Source: Subtercola lobariae
GTDB lineage: Bacteria; Actinomycetota; Actinomycetes; Actinomycetales; Microbacteriaceae
Direction: 5' to 3'
NCBI RefSeq assembly: GCF_014640255.1
Contig: NZ_BMGP01000009.1
Coordinates: 1-42,235, forward strand
DNA: 42,235 nt
Shown here: positions 14,620-23,001 of the stretch, one piece after another
Layout: every line of letters begins with the position of its first letter
Numbering within the stretch: the stretch's first letter is position 1
Made by a program: the position numbers and the translations under genes
Notes under the pieces: generated by a model
What the model saw: the letters and a program-made list of their open reading frames with translations, nothing else
Told to the model about the DNA's origin: nothing
The model's database searches: none

Positions 14620-15687
14620 TTATTCGTCGGCATCGTCGCGGGTACCCGAACTTTCGCGCAGGCGCCGCCCGACGGCAATGTCTTCGAGCTCTTTCTTTTC
14701 GGCCTTGTCGCTTCTGCGGGTGTCTCGAGGCGGTAGCTGAAGAGTTTTCTCTGCTTCAATTCCGGCCTGAAGTTGGCGGCCGCGTTCAAGTTCCGCATCG
14801 AACTCTGCCCCGAACAGCAGCGCCATGTTCGCAATCCACAACCAGAGCAGGAAGATGATGACGCCGGCGAGTGATCCGTAGTTCTTCGCGTAGTTCGCAA
14901 ACGTGGTGACGTATAAGCCGAACGCCGCGGAGGCAACGAGCAGCACGATCAGGGCGAGCAGAGCGCCGAGGCTCATCCATCGAAATTTAGGTTGTTTCGC
15001 ATTCGGCGTCGCGTAATACAGGATTGCGATGATCAGCACCACCGCTGCCGCGAGAATAGGCCATTTCACGATCGACCAGATGATCTTCGCTGCGTCTCCG
15101 ACGCCCAGCGCGTTTCCGACTGAGTCGGCGATCGGGCCTGAAACGATGAGGATGACCGAGATGATGACGATGAGTACGATGGCGATCACGGTCACAAGCA
15201 GTTGCACCGGCTTCAACTTCCAGAACGGGCGCCCTTCCTGAATCTCGTAAATACGATTCATGCCCCGACTGAACGCTGTGACGTATTTCGAGGCCGAGTA
15301 GATTGCAACCAGGATGCCGACGATGAGCGCGAACCCGGCAGCGGGTGAACTCGCGAACTGCTCGAGGGGGCCACGAATCGTGTCGAGTGTCGACGCCGGT
15401 GCGACGCCACTGAGCGTGTCCGTCAGGCTGTCGATAGCCTGCTGGCCCTGGCCGATGACTCCCAGAATCGACACCAGCGCCAAAAGGGCGGGGAAGATCG
15501 ACAGCACTGCATAGTAGGTCAGGCCCGCCGCGATGTCGGAGCACTGGTCTTTCCCGAACTCTCGGAGCGTTTTTCGTAGTACATACTTCCACGATGGCTT
15601 CTTCAGCTCCGTGGGTGAATCGGGCTTTCGCGCGTCGTCGGGGCTCGGTGCGGTTTCATCCTTTTCGCGGGTGCTGTTGGCGGCCAT
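14620..15687 (-). CDS. YihY/BrkB-family inner membrane protein, 355 aa
   Basis: This is a six-helix membrane protein of the YihY/virulence factor BrkB family. The signature AGLTYYAVLSIFPALLALVSILG comes first, then ALIVGILVAIYSASKYVTAFSRGMNRIYE, IWSIVKWPILAAAVVLIIAILYY and LLWLWIANMALLFGAEFDAELER. N- and C-terminal tails are charged and cytoplasmic. ATG 15685-15687 is preceded by GAGGAGAACGATC, so I use it rather than the upstream ATG that contains this site. The exact function of the family is unsettled; it is not an RNase despite old annotations. It is divergent from the Rieske gene. Confidence 0.92.
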   Translation of the reverse strand: MAANSTREKDETAPSPDDARKPDSPTELKKPSWKYVLRKTLREFGKDQCSDIAAGLTYYAVLSIFPALLALVSILGVIGQGQQAIDSLTDTLSGVAPASTLDTIRGPLEQFASSPAAGFALIVGILVAIYSASKYVTAFSRGMNRIYEIQEGRPFWKLKPVQLLVTVIAIVLIVIISVILIVSGPIADSVGNALGVGDAAKIIWSIVKWPILAAAVVLIIAILYYATPNAKQPKFRWMSLGALLALIVLLVASAAFGLYVTTFANYAKNYGSLAGVIIFLLWLWIANMALLFGAEFDAELERGRQLQAGIEAEKTLQLPPRDTRRSDKAEKKELEDIAVGRRLRESSGTRDDADE

Positions 15688-15901
15688 GATCGTTCTCCTC
15701 AAGCTGCGACTGTCATGCGACGGGCAGGGTCACGACTGAGCGCGATCTGCCCCGATCATCCCTCGGCGAAGAAATTTGCACCAGGACTAGCCAAAACACG
15801 CCGCCGGGGTTATGTACCTCAAAACGAGTGACTACCACTCCCATTGAGACAGCATCACGATCGCACCGTTCGGGCATCCTCTGCACCCGGTAGAGGTTCA
15901 A

Positions 15902-16399
15902 GTGCCCATCGGTGCCTGGACGTCAGCGGCGATTCTCGGCCTCGCAACCGTCTCCGGGGCAGGGTTTCTGGGCGGTCACCTGAGCTACCGGCAGGCCGCC
16001 GGAGCTAACCACGTCGAAGACCTACCCCACCCCTTTCCGACGGGCTGGCAGCACTTGGCCCGTCTCGACGAACTGACCGATAGCGAATTCTCTCGCCGTG
16101 TCGTCGCCGATCAGCCGCTGCTCGTCTTCAAGCGAGGCGAGAACGTAGACGTGATCGCGAAGACATGCAGTCATCTTTCCGCCCCGCTGAATGAGGGCGA
16201 ACTCAGTTACACCGACCGATCCGAGAGCCATGGGGAAGCAGCGGCGGGTGGATGTGTGACCTGCCCGTGGCACGGCAGTGTTTTCTCACTCATCACGGGC
16301 AAGGTTGTGCACGGACCGGCGACAAGTCCGCAACCCCGCTTCGACGTGCGAATCACCGAAGTCTCGTCGAGGCAATGCTTGCCAGCGCAGACTGAGTGA
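15902..16399 (+). CDS. Rieske [2Fe-2S] protein with eroded N-terminal membrane (DUF2231-type) domain, 165 aa
   Basis: The C-terminal part is a Rieske ferredoxin domain with both cluster motifs, C-S-H (TCSHLSAPL) and C-P-W-H-G (CVTCPWHGSVF), giving the two Cys and two His ligands. The N-terminal part matches only the two ends of a DUF2231 membrane domain: PIGAWTSAAILGL and, immediately after, GFLGGHLSYRQAAGANH. The upstream frame also reads FGHPLHPV, the family's opening motif, but it has no start codon before a stop at 15845-15847. The middle of the membrane domain therefore appears deleted. GTG 15902 has AGAGG five bases upstream and is the only plausible start. Likely role is electron transfer, if the protein still folds. 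Confidence 0.75.
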   Translation: MPIGAWTSAAILGLATVSGAGFLGGHLSYRQAAGANHVEDLPHPFPTGWQHLARLDELTDSEFSRRVVADQPLLVFKRGENVDVIAKTCSHLSAPLNEGELSYTDRSESHGEAAAGGCVTCPWHGSVFSLITGKVVHGPATSPQPRFDVRITEVSSRQCLPAQTE

Positions 16400-16476
16400 G
16401 CCGCGGGTCAGCCGCAGAAAGCGCTCCTTCAGCCGCACCTTCCGAACTCAGTGACGATCGGGCACCACGAACGGGG

Positions 16477-16539
16477 TAGCCTGGCCGCATGAACTCAGTC
16501 CGCGCCCGCGAAATGGTTACGACGCTCGCGCGTGGCTGA
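16477..16539 (+). promoter_or_regulatory. Leaderless-type promoter with 16-codon leader frame before GT4 gene
   Basis: TAGCCT (16477-16482) lies exactly six bases before ATG 16489, the spacing seen for leaderless actinobacterial transcripts. The ATG opens a 16-codon frame (MNSVRAREMVTTLARG) whose stop (16537-16539) overlaps the GTG start of the glycosyltransferase (16532). Translation of the short frame could deliver ribosomes to the GT gene, which has no good ribosome-binding site of its own. The -35 region is not convincing. Confidence 0.4.
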
Positions 16540-17776
16540 CGCCGCCTCTTCGCGGCAGCGGCGGTGGCTCGTCGGGCTCACCGAGTATGCCGGTGTCACC
16601 GACTACACGGGCGGAATCGGCACCCACTTCGCCGCGCTGCTGCCTGCACTTGCGCGCCGCGGCATCGCTGTCGATCTCGTGCTGTTCGTCGACACGCCCA
16701 CGGTACCGGATGCTCTGGTCGATGGTGTTCGGGTGATAACCATTCGCAACCTCACTCGACGGATGCCCGCGCTCGCGATGCTCGAACGCGCGCTCCGTTT
16801 TCGCCGTGCTGCGGCAGCCTTCGAATACGACGCCGTCTTTCTGCCGGAGTGGGCGGCCTTGGCGGCGGCGTTACCGGCGCGAGCGCCGCTCGTCACGAAC
16901 CTCGCCACGGGCATCAGGCTCGGCGACTGGATCGCGGGTCGTCGCAACCGTGATTTCGCACCCCGGTTGCGGTTCGCTCGCTGGGTGCAAGACGTTTTCG
17001 AGACAAGGCAGATTCGGCGGTCACAGGGTCTCGTCTCGATTTCGACAGCCGTGACGCGGTGGAATCGAACGTTCATCGATCACCTGCCGCCTGCCGCAAT
17101 TGTGCGCAACTGCGTCGATGTCGAGCAGATCAGGCGTCTGTCGCAGACCTCTGACCTACCGGTGCACTGGCCTACTGACGACGGAATGGGCTCGCCCATC
17201 GTACTGTTCGTCGGCCGGCTCGAGCGGCGAAAGGGTGTTGTGGTAATGATGGCCGCATTCGCGAAGGTTCTCGAGCGTCATCCCTCCGCCCGATTGGTTC
17301 TCGCCGGGGCCTCAGGCGATCGCCTCTTCGAGCCGACGAGACCGCAGTTGCTCGATGAGGTAGCCCGCCGATACCGTGCGCAGGTCACGTTTCTCGGCCA
17401 CCTCGCCGGCCCAGAACTGTTCGCCGCCATGCAGGCAGCAGATGTGGTTGCGTGTCCGTCGCTCTGGGAGGGTTTCGGCAACGTCGCGCTTGAAGTGAAA
17501 GCTGCCGGCAGCGCTCTCGTGGTGACGACGGGCAGTGGGTATGACGATTTCTGTCGGTCGGAAGGCGACTGTCTCATGGTTGCCCCGGGCGACGCACCGG
17601 CGCTCGCCGATGCCATCAACCGCCTTCTGGGCTCGGCGGAGCTTGGGGAGCGACTCGTTGACGTGGCCAGCGCATCGCTTGACCGTTTCACACCAGACGC
17701 TGTAGCAGCCGACCTCGTCGGGGTTGTGGATGCCCTGCTCAGGTCACCCGCATCCACCCCCCGTCGGCGAACCTGA
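16532..17776 (+). CDS. GT4-family (GT-B) glycosyltransferase, 414 aa
   Basis: This is a retaining GT-B fold glycosyltransferase of family 4. GGIGTHFAALLPALARRG (27-44) is the N-terminal acceptor-domain signature. VLFVGRLERRKG (about 224-235) begins the nucleotide-sugar domain, and SLWEGFGNVALEVKAAG (about 310-326) is the EGFGxxxLE (E-x7-E-like) donor site. The start is GTG, overlapped by a short leader frame. It runs toward the minus-strand GT operon, and the two 3' ends overlap by 38 bases (17739-17776). With seven GT-type genes in 8 kb it likely adds one sugar of a common glycan. Donor and acceptor cannot be read. Confidence 0.9.
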   Translation: MADAASSRQRRWLVGLTEYAGVTDYTGGIGTHFAALLPALARRGIAVDLVLFVDTPTVPDALVDGVRVITIRNLTRRMPALAMLERALRFRRAAAAFEYDAVFLPEWAALAAALPARAPLVTNLATGIRLGDWIAGRRNRDFAPRLRFARWVQDVFETRQIRRSQGLVSISTAVTRWNRTFIDHLPPAAIVRNCVDVEQIRRLSQTSDLPVHWPTDDGMGSPIVLFVGRLERRKGVVVMMAAFAKVLERHPSARLVLAGASGDRLFEPTRPQLLDEVARRYRAQVTFLGHLAGPELFAAMQAADVVACPSLWEGFGNVALEVKAAGSALVVTTGSGYDDFCRSEGDCLMVAPGDAPALADAINRLLGSAELGERLVDVASASLDRFTPDAVAADLVGVVDALLRSPASTPRRRT

Positions 17777-18542
17777 TCGCGCCGGCCTTGGCGAAGGCGT
17801 TCAGCCAGCCCTCCATCGGCCAGCTGCCCCAGCGGCTGTGGAAAATCGAGGCGTTTCGTACGATGTCGTCGAGGTGCTGCCAGGGCGGCGCTTGCGTCGG
17901 ATGGTACTGGTGGTAGGCGTGCGCGCCGCCGACCCAGACAAGCGGAATGGTTCGCTCGAGCAGCGTGGCGGCGAAGTCGGTGTCTTCGCCGCCGTAACCC
18001 TCGTAGAGCTCAGAGAAGCCGCCGGAGCGGCGCCAGGTGGGCGCGGTCACCGCAAACGATAGCGACCAGAACAGGCGGTAGTCGTCGGCCGGAGCCAGCT
18101 CGCATCGCGTGTCGGTGGGGTTCGGTCGTGCCGAATGCGGCTTCGTCGCTCTCTCGAGGTCGGCCGGAGTCGTGCCGACGAATTCTTCTGGCAGATAGGT
18201 GACCGGGCCGCAGAGCATGGCTTCAGAGTGCTCTCGTGACGCTGTGCAATATCGCTCGATCAGATTGTTGCCCGGCAGGCAGTCGGCGTCGAGAAAAACC
18301 AGAAGGTCGGCTCCACCATCGATTGCGGCCTGTGCCCCGACATTTCGGCCGACAGCGAGTCTCAGGCCGTTGGCACCGGGCGGCAGATGGATGACCGTGC
18401 CGGGCAGTCGCGGCGGAGACTTCTCGTCGAGCCACACGGTGACCTGACGCAGCCCTTCGATCTCGGCCGTGCGCGCCCACTGCGCCTGCGCATGATCGAG
18501 TCGCGCCGCAGAGACCAGGGTGACCACCGCTGGGCCGTTCAC
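17739..18542 (-). CDS. GT2-family glycosyltransferase with galactosyltransferase-type C-terminal motif, 267 aa
   Basis: This is a GT-A fold enzyme. FLDADCLPGN (metal site DAD at 85-87) and GGEDTDF (184-190) are the two hallmarks; the latter is the C-terminal motif shared with polypeptide-GalNAc- and beta-galactosyltransferase-like GT2/GT27 enzymes. The start is GTG 18540-18542, which overlaps the upstream stop as GTGA. The frame is open far upstream, but that part is only the shadow of the preceding gene. Last gene of a four-gene overlapping operon. No membrane helix. Confidence 0.88.
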   Translation of the reverse strand: MNGPAVVTLVSAARLDHAQAQWARTAEIEGLRQVTVWLDEKSPPRLPGTVIHLPPGANGLRLAVGRNVGAQAAIDGGADLLVFLDADCLPGNNLIERYCTASREHSEAMLCGPVTYLPEEFVGTTPADLERATKPHSARPNPTDTRCELAPADDYRLFWSLSFAVTAPTWRRSGGFSELYEGYGGEDTDFAATLLERTIPLVWVGGAHAYHQYHPTQAPPWQHLDDIVRNASIFHSRWGSWPMEGWLNAFAKAGAIRFADGGWMRVT

Positions 18543-19633
18543 GCTGCCGCAACCTCTTCGATCACCCGCGCAGCCCGATAGGCCGCGCCGTCGATCTGCC
18601 ACAGCGACCAGTCGGGTTCGAGCCGGGCCGCTTCGGCCAGTAGCTCGGGCCACTCTTCTGTTGCGGGCCAGTGCGGCCGTGCCACGGCGAGGTGTGTGCG
18701 CGCGAGAATTCGGGCCGTGGTCGACTGCTCGTGGAACGGTCGCGGTTGAGCGATGACGACCGCCCGTGCGGTAACGGCGGCCAGATCGGTGATGGCGTTC
18801 TGGCCGGCCCACGAGACCACCACGGTGGCGCGGCACAGAGTGTCGTACGGGTCGGTCAGCCACGCGGGGTCGTGCGCGTGTTGCGCGACAGTCGACTCTG
18901 GAGTCTGACGTGCGATATCGACCGGGTGAGGTGAATCGGGTAGACCCAGTGTCTGCCAGTCGAACTGTGGTGTGGCCGCCACCGCCGCTGCGACGGCCTC
19001 GGGGTTCACCGCCGAACCTCCCGCTCCGGCTATCAGCAGCACAGTGTTCGGTGCCGGCAGAAACGAGCGCTCGCGGCCCTCGAAGCGTGCCACGCCACCC
19101 ACGTATCGCACGCTCTCGCCTGCACGCTCGAGCCACGCCGGCCGGTACAGTGCCCCGGGCCACGGGGCGACGATAGCCTCGGCGGCGTCGACTGCGAGCC
19201 GGTGCGCGCGATCGGTGCGCTCGCCCGGTTGAGCAACGATGACTGTGGGTACTCCGAGCAGGCGAACCAGCAGCGCGACCTCGGCCGACACATCGACGAC
19301 AAACGCGTCGAAATGGTCGCTCTCGACGCGGTGGGCGATCGATGCCAGGCGCGATGCGTGCCCGCGGTGCCGGAGCGGCGCCCAGTGCAGCAGGCCCCGG
19401 GCGCTAGGGTCGTTCAGGCGCGGATCGCTTCTGCCCCGAGCATCCGTCTCGACTGAGTCATCGCGTGCGAGCAGCACCCATTCCACATCGGGCGCGAGCT
19501 CGAATGGACGCGGAGCGCTCGAGAAGATCACGACGTCGGCGTCGAGCTGCCTCGAGATAGCGAGAAAGCGATTCGTGTGGCCGGCTCCCTGATGGTGCAC
19601 GTACCAGCCCACCCGCGCGCGCGATCGGGTCAC
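18539..19633 (-). CDS. MurG/GT28-like glycosyltransferase, 364 aa
   Basis: The N-terminus reads VGWYVHHQGAGHTNRFLAIS, the glycine-rich G-x-GH-x-xR loop used by MurG/GT28-like GT-B enzymes. The C-terminal half has VVVSWAGQNAITDLAAV and AVVIAQPRPFHEQ, the nucleotide-sugar site pattern of that fold (SxxGxNxxxEh...P...EQ). The start GTG 19631-19633 overlaps the previous stop by GTGA; the stop likewise overlaps the next GTG. It likely transfers a sugar from a nucleotide donor in the cytoplasm. Acceptor unknown. Confidence 0.8.
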   Translation of the reverse strand: MTRSRARVGWYVHHQGAGHTNRFLAISRQLDADVVIFSSAPRPFELAPDVEWVLLARDDSVETDARGRSDPRLNDPSARGLLHWAPLRHRGHASRLASIAHRVESDHFDAFVVDVSAEVALLVRLLGVPTVIVAQPGERTDRAHRLAVDAAEAIVAPWPGALYRPAWLERAGESVRYVGGVARFEGRERSFLPAPNTVLLIAGAGGSAVNPEAVAAAVAATPQFDWQTLGLPDSPHPVDIARQTPESTVAQHAHDPAWLTDPYDTLCRATVVVSWAGQNAITDLAAVTARAVVIAQPRPFHEQSTTARILARTHLAVARPHWPATEEWPELLAEAARLEPDWSLWQIDGAAYRAARVIEEVAAA

Positions 19634-20775
19634 GCTGCTTCTCCGGAGGCTGTCATCGAATCTGTCTGGAACTGCACGGCCGAGCGCCGGTACAGTTCTT
19701 CGAGCTGTGTGATGCGGGCGTCGAGCGAATAGCGCGCAACGGCCAGGCTCCGGATGCCCGCCCGAACTCCAGGGTCGGCAGATGTCGTGTCGATGAGGGT
19801 CTGGGCCCCCGCAGCCAGAGCGATGCAGTCGCCCATCGGGGCGAGGTGGGTGCCGGTCAACCCGGAGATGACCTCGCGGATACCGCCGGCGTCGAAACAG
19901 GCGACCGGCGTGCCCGTCATCAGGGCCTCCACGATGATGAGCCCGAACGGCTCTTGCCACGTCGGTGTGACGAGTGCGCAGGCGCTCTGCCCCACGAGAG
20001 CGGCTAACTCGTCGTGCCGTAGATCGCCGGCGTAGACGACGTCGCGGCCGAGCAGCGGCCATACCTTCTCGGCAGCGTAGGCGGGGTCGCCGACACGCCC
20101 GGCGAGAACGATGCGCCGGCCGAGCAGCCGGGCGGTCTCGATGGCGAGGTGCGCACCCTTTTCGGCCACGATGCGCCCGAACCACACCAGGTCGTCACCG
20201 CCGCCGCCGAGCAGCCAGCGCGTCTGATCGACGGCGTTCGGCAGCACCGTCGACCGGATGCCCGCGCCCCGCCATTCGCTGGAGGTGTACGAGCTGACCG
20301 CCACGAAACTGCTCCCACGTTCGGAAATGATCTGATGGGCATCCACCAGTTCGGGCAGCACCGGGGTGTGCAACGTCGACAGCATGGGAATGCCGAGCTC
20401 GGGAGCACGACGCAATGGAGTGCCCTGCAAGCTGTGATTGTGCACGACATCGAACTGCGCTGAGTGCGCTTGCAGGTAATCGAGCGCTGCATCGAGAGCC
20501 AGCAGCGCCTCGTCGAGGTAGCCAGGGGGGTAGTCGGTGTCGTTCGCCTCGTCGCCGATGCCCCAAGCCGCAGCCGGCATCACGAACTCGGGTGGGCTGC
20601 CTGCCATGAAGTCTGAGCCGCGAACTGCACACAGCACGACATGATGACCGCGCCTGATCAGCTGATTCACCTGGTGCCAGATCGACGATTCGAGGCCGCC
20701 TGCGTGCGGCTCGCTGATGGCATAACGCAGGGGCGCGATCACAGCGATTCGCAGGGGTTTGACGGTCGGTGTCAT
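19630..20775 (-). CDS. GT4-family glycosyltransferase, 381 aa
   Basis: This is a GT-B fold family 4 enzyme. It has the N-terminal motif GGLES (26-30), the acceptor-side HNHSLQGTP (112-120), the donor-domain opener WFGRIVAEKG (198-207) and the EPFGLIIVEALMTGTP loop (275-290) with the two Glu of the E-x7-E motif. ATG 20773-20775 overlaps the upstream stop as ATGA and the stop overlaps the next GTG start, so it is the second gene of a tightly coupled operon. The fold and motifs resemble sucrose/trehalose-type and mannosyl GT4 enzymes, but the substrate is open. Confidence 0.92.
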   Translation of the reverse strand: MTPTVKPLRIAVIAPLRYAISEPHAGGLESSIWHQVNQLIRRGHHVVLCAVRGSDFMAGSPPEFVMPAAAWGIGDEANDTDYPPGYLDEALLALDAALDYLQAHSAQFDVVHNHSLQGTPLRRAPELGIPMLSTLHTPVLPELVDAHQIISERGSSFVAVSSYTSSEWRGAGIRSTVLPNAVDQTRWLLGGGGDDLVWFGRIVAEKGAHLAIETARLLGRRIVLAGRVGDPAYAAEKVWPLLGRDVVYAGDLRHDELAALVGQSACALVTPTWQEPFGLIIVEALMTGTPVACFDAGGIREVISGLTGTHLAPMGDCIALAAGAQTLIDTTSADPGVRAGIRSLAVARYSLDARITQLEELYRRSAVQFQTDSMTASGEAA

Positions 20776-21932
20776 GCGCGCACTCTCGCGAGAGCACGGC
20801 GGTAGACGGCGAGGTGTGCCTCGGCGATCTGGCCACTCTGGGTGAGGCGGGCATCCCGTCGTCTGCGACGCACCGCCTCGAGCGGCTCGTGCGCCCGGGT
20901 AAGCAGATGTTCGAGCGCGGCATCGAACGAGGGCGCCGATGCCGGGTCGAACAGGGCAATGGAGGCGTCACAGTGCTGTTCGCCGTAGAACCCGACACCT
21001 GGGGCGAGCACGTCGACGCCCAGATCCCAGCACAGTTCGAGCCAGCCCGAATGAGTGCCGTGCCGGTAGGGCAGCACAACGATACCGAGCGACGCTATCG
21101 AGGCGGTGAGGTCGTCGTCTGAGAGCCGCGGATGCTCGTTCCACTCGGCCACGTGCGAGTCGCCCACCAGGCGCTCGAGCTGCACGCGCAGTACCTCATC
21201 GCGCACCCGGTCGTTGATGTCGACCACGACCGTCACGGGCCGGCCCTCGCCGGCGAGACGTTCCGCGGCATCGATGAGCAGCCGCACGGTGTTCAGTGCA
21301 TCGATGTTCGGCCGTAGGTCTCGCAGCTGAACGCCCACGCGCGGGGCAGTGCGGCGCACCTTCCCACTCGCGGCTTCGACGGTTCGTGCAAGAACTCGCG
21401 GGTGAGGGATGAGTATCGCTTCACGTTGCCAGCGGTTTTCGATCTCTGCGGCTGCGCCTGGCGTAAGTGTGATGATCTCATCGGCTGCATCGATCAGAAG
21501 CCCGAGCAAGGCAGGGTAGTCGCCCTGATCGCTCAGTTGCGGATTCTCGAGGTCGTGCACAGTGAGCACTAACGGCCGGTCTGCCAGGCGCAGGGCATCC
21601 ACAGTTCGCGTCAGCTGTTCGACGGTGAACGATTCGAAGCCGAAGTGCACGTGCAACAGGTCGAACGACCGCGCGTTCTGCTCGATCCACGCCGCGTCGA
21701 GCATCACGGGCGGCCACCACTGCCCGGCTGGCGCGCCCGCGGGGTGCGGATCGTCGAGCACAGTCAGCAGACCGGCATCTTGAGCATCGGCCAGCGCATT
21801 CTGCACGTACGAGTGAGCGGCCGGAACGGAGGCGATGGTGACGGCACGACGCTCTACGTGAGGAATGTGCGGCGACAAAGCATTGACTCCAGACCGATTG
21901 CGATAGTGGTCAGCGAACACTTCGACCTTCAA
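20772..21932 (-). CDS. GT-B glycosyltransferase-like protein (GT1/GT4 group), 386 aa
   Basis: The protein has the GT-B layout with LLHVHFGFESF and VLTVHDLENP in the N-terminal domain and IVVLPYRHGTHSGWLELCWDLG in the donor domain. Here the usual E-x7-E is replaced by a G-T-H-S-G-W loop, as in some divergent GT4-like enzymes. The start is uncertain: TTG 21930-21932 lies directly after GAAGG, while GTG 21918-21920 has GAAGG at a better six bases. TAGATT five bases before the TTG could be a -10 of a near-leaderless transcript. First gene of the four-gene operon and divergent from the GT pair at 22003. Confidence 0.75.
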   Translation of the reverse strand: MKVEVFADHYRNRSGVNALSPHIPHVERRAVTIASVPAAHSYVQNALADAQDAGLLTVLDDPHPAGAPAGQWWPPVMLDAAWIEQNARSFDLLHVHFGFESFTVEQLTRTVDALRLADRPLVLTVHDLENPQLSDQGDYPALLGLLIDAADEIITLTPGAAAEIENRWQREAILIPHPRVLARTVEAASGKVRRTAPRVGVQLRDLRPNIDALNTVRLLIDAAERLAGEGRPVTVVVDINDRVRDEVLRVQLERLVGDSHVAEWNEHPRLSDDDLTASIASLGIVVLPYRHGTHSGWLELCWDLGVDVLAPGVGFYGEQHCDASIALFDPASAPSFDAALEHLLTRAHEPLEAVRRRRRDARLTQSGQIAEAHLAVYRRALARVRA

Positions 21933-22002
21933 CCTTCAATCTAGGCGCAAGACGCCGACGATTTCGGGGGTTGACGGCACCGATGGTCGCTATGCATGGT
22001 AG

Positions 22003-23001
22003 ATGGTGACTATCGCCAGTTCGCTCCCTCGACAGCTTGTCATCGGCGACCCGGAGCATGCGGTAGCGGCTTTTGCAGAGAGTCTGGCGGCCGCGCTGGG
22101 CGACGTTCGCACTTCGCTTGCGACGCGCGTGCATGTGCAGTTCACCGACCGCCTGTTCGGCAGCAGCCCTGAAGAGGCTGCAACGGCTTTCGAACAGATC
22201 GCTTCGGCCAGGGTCACCACGGTCACGGTGCACGACCTTCCCCAGCCCTCAGATGCGCACGCGTTCGACCGCCGTGTCGCCTGCTATCGGCGGGTGGTTC
22301 AGGCGGCGCGCGGAGTCGTCTGCAACAGCGATTACGAGGCTGAGCTGCTCGAGCGATATGTGGGCGGGGCCGGATCTGGGGCCGTCGGCGTGATTCCGCT
22401 GCCGGTGGACGTGCCGCCGCCCGGCCCGTCGCCGGCCGGCTCGCAGTCGGCCCGCCCGGCACCGGCCGAGACGTGGCATCGCCGTGACGAGGTCGCCGTA
22501 CTCGGGTTCTACTATCCCGGCAAAGGTCACGACGAGGTCATCGAGGCCGTCGCCGCACTTGAAGCGCCGCGGGCGGTCACGGCGCTGGGCCGAGCATCCG
22601 CCGGCCATGAGTGCGAACTCCGCCGAACGGCCGAACGGGCCGCACGGCTCGGGGTGAGGTTCGAGGCGACTGGGTTTCTGCCAGCCGACGAACTCGTGCG
22701 AAGGTGCCGTGCGTCTGCCGTGCCCATTGCTGCACATCGACACTTCTCGGCCTCGGCGTCGATCAACACCTGGATCTCGGCTGGGCGGCGACCGCTGGTG
22801 CCCGATGCCGCGTATCCGGCAGAGATGGCTCGCCTGCGGCCCGGCACCATCACCCTCTACGATCCGGCGCGCATGACCGAGGCGATCGAGGCCGCCTGGC
22901 GCGACCCGGCCTCGACATGGCTCGCCGCCGATGCCGTGACCGGGCCCGACACCCTCGAGGTTGCTCGGCTGTACCGCCGGTGGTGGGAGCGAGTGACATG
23001 A
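22003..23001 (+). CDS. GT-B glycosyltransferase-like protein, 332 aa
   Basis: The sequence shows TVTVHDLPQPSD (the HDLP loop common in GT4 N-domains), VVCNSDYEAELLERY, VAVLGFYYPGKGHDEVIEAVAAL (the donor-domain G-x-x-x-x-KG motif) and a shortened C-terminal half without a clear EGFG motif (ASASINTWISAGRRPLVPD instead). It is therefore a divergent GT4-like protein that may have lost or changed donor binding. There is no ribosome-binding site before ATG 22003, so translation may be leaderless. Its stop overlaps the next gene by ATGA. Confidence 0.7.
   Translation: MVTIASSLPRQLVIGDPEHAVAAFAESLAAALGDVRTSLATRVHVQFTDRLFGSSPEEAATAFEQIASARVTTVTVHDLPQPSDAHAFDRRVACYRRVVQAARGVVCNSDYEAELLERYVGGAGSGAVGVIPLPVDVPPPGPSPAGSQSARPAPAETWHRRDEVAVLGFYYPGKGHDEVIEAVAALEAPRAVTALGRASAGHECELRRTAERAARLGVRFEATGFLPADELVRRCRASAVPIAAHRHFSASASINTWISAGRRPLVPDAAYPAEMARLRPGTITLYDPARMTEAIEAAWRDPASTWLAADAVTGPDTLEVARLYRRWWERVT

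Noticed and set aside
18543-19163. Upstream extension of the GT2 frame at 17739-18542
   Set aside because: This part overlaps the MurG-like gene and is Arg/Gly-rich non-protein-like sequence; the GTG at the GTGA overlap is the natural start.
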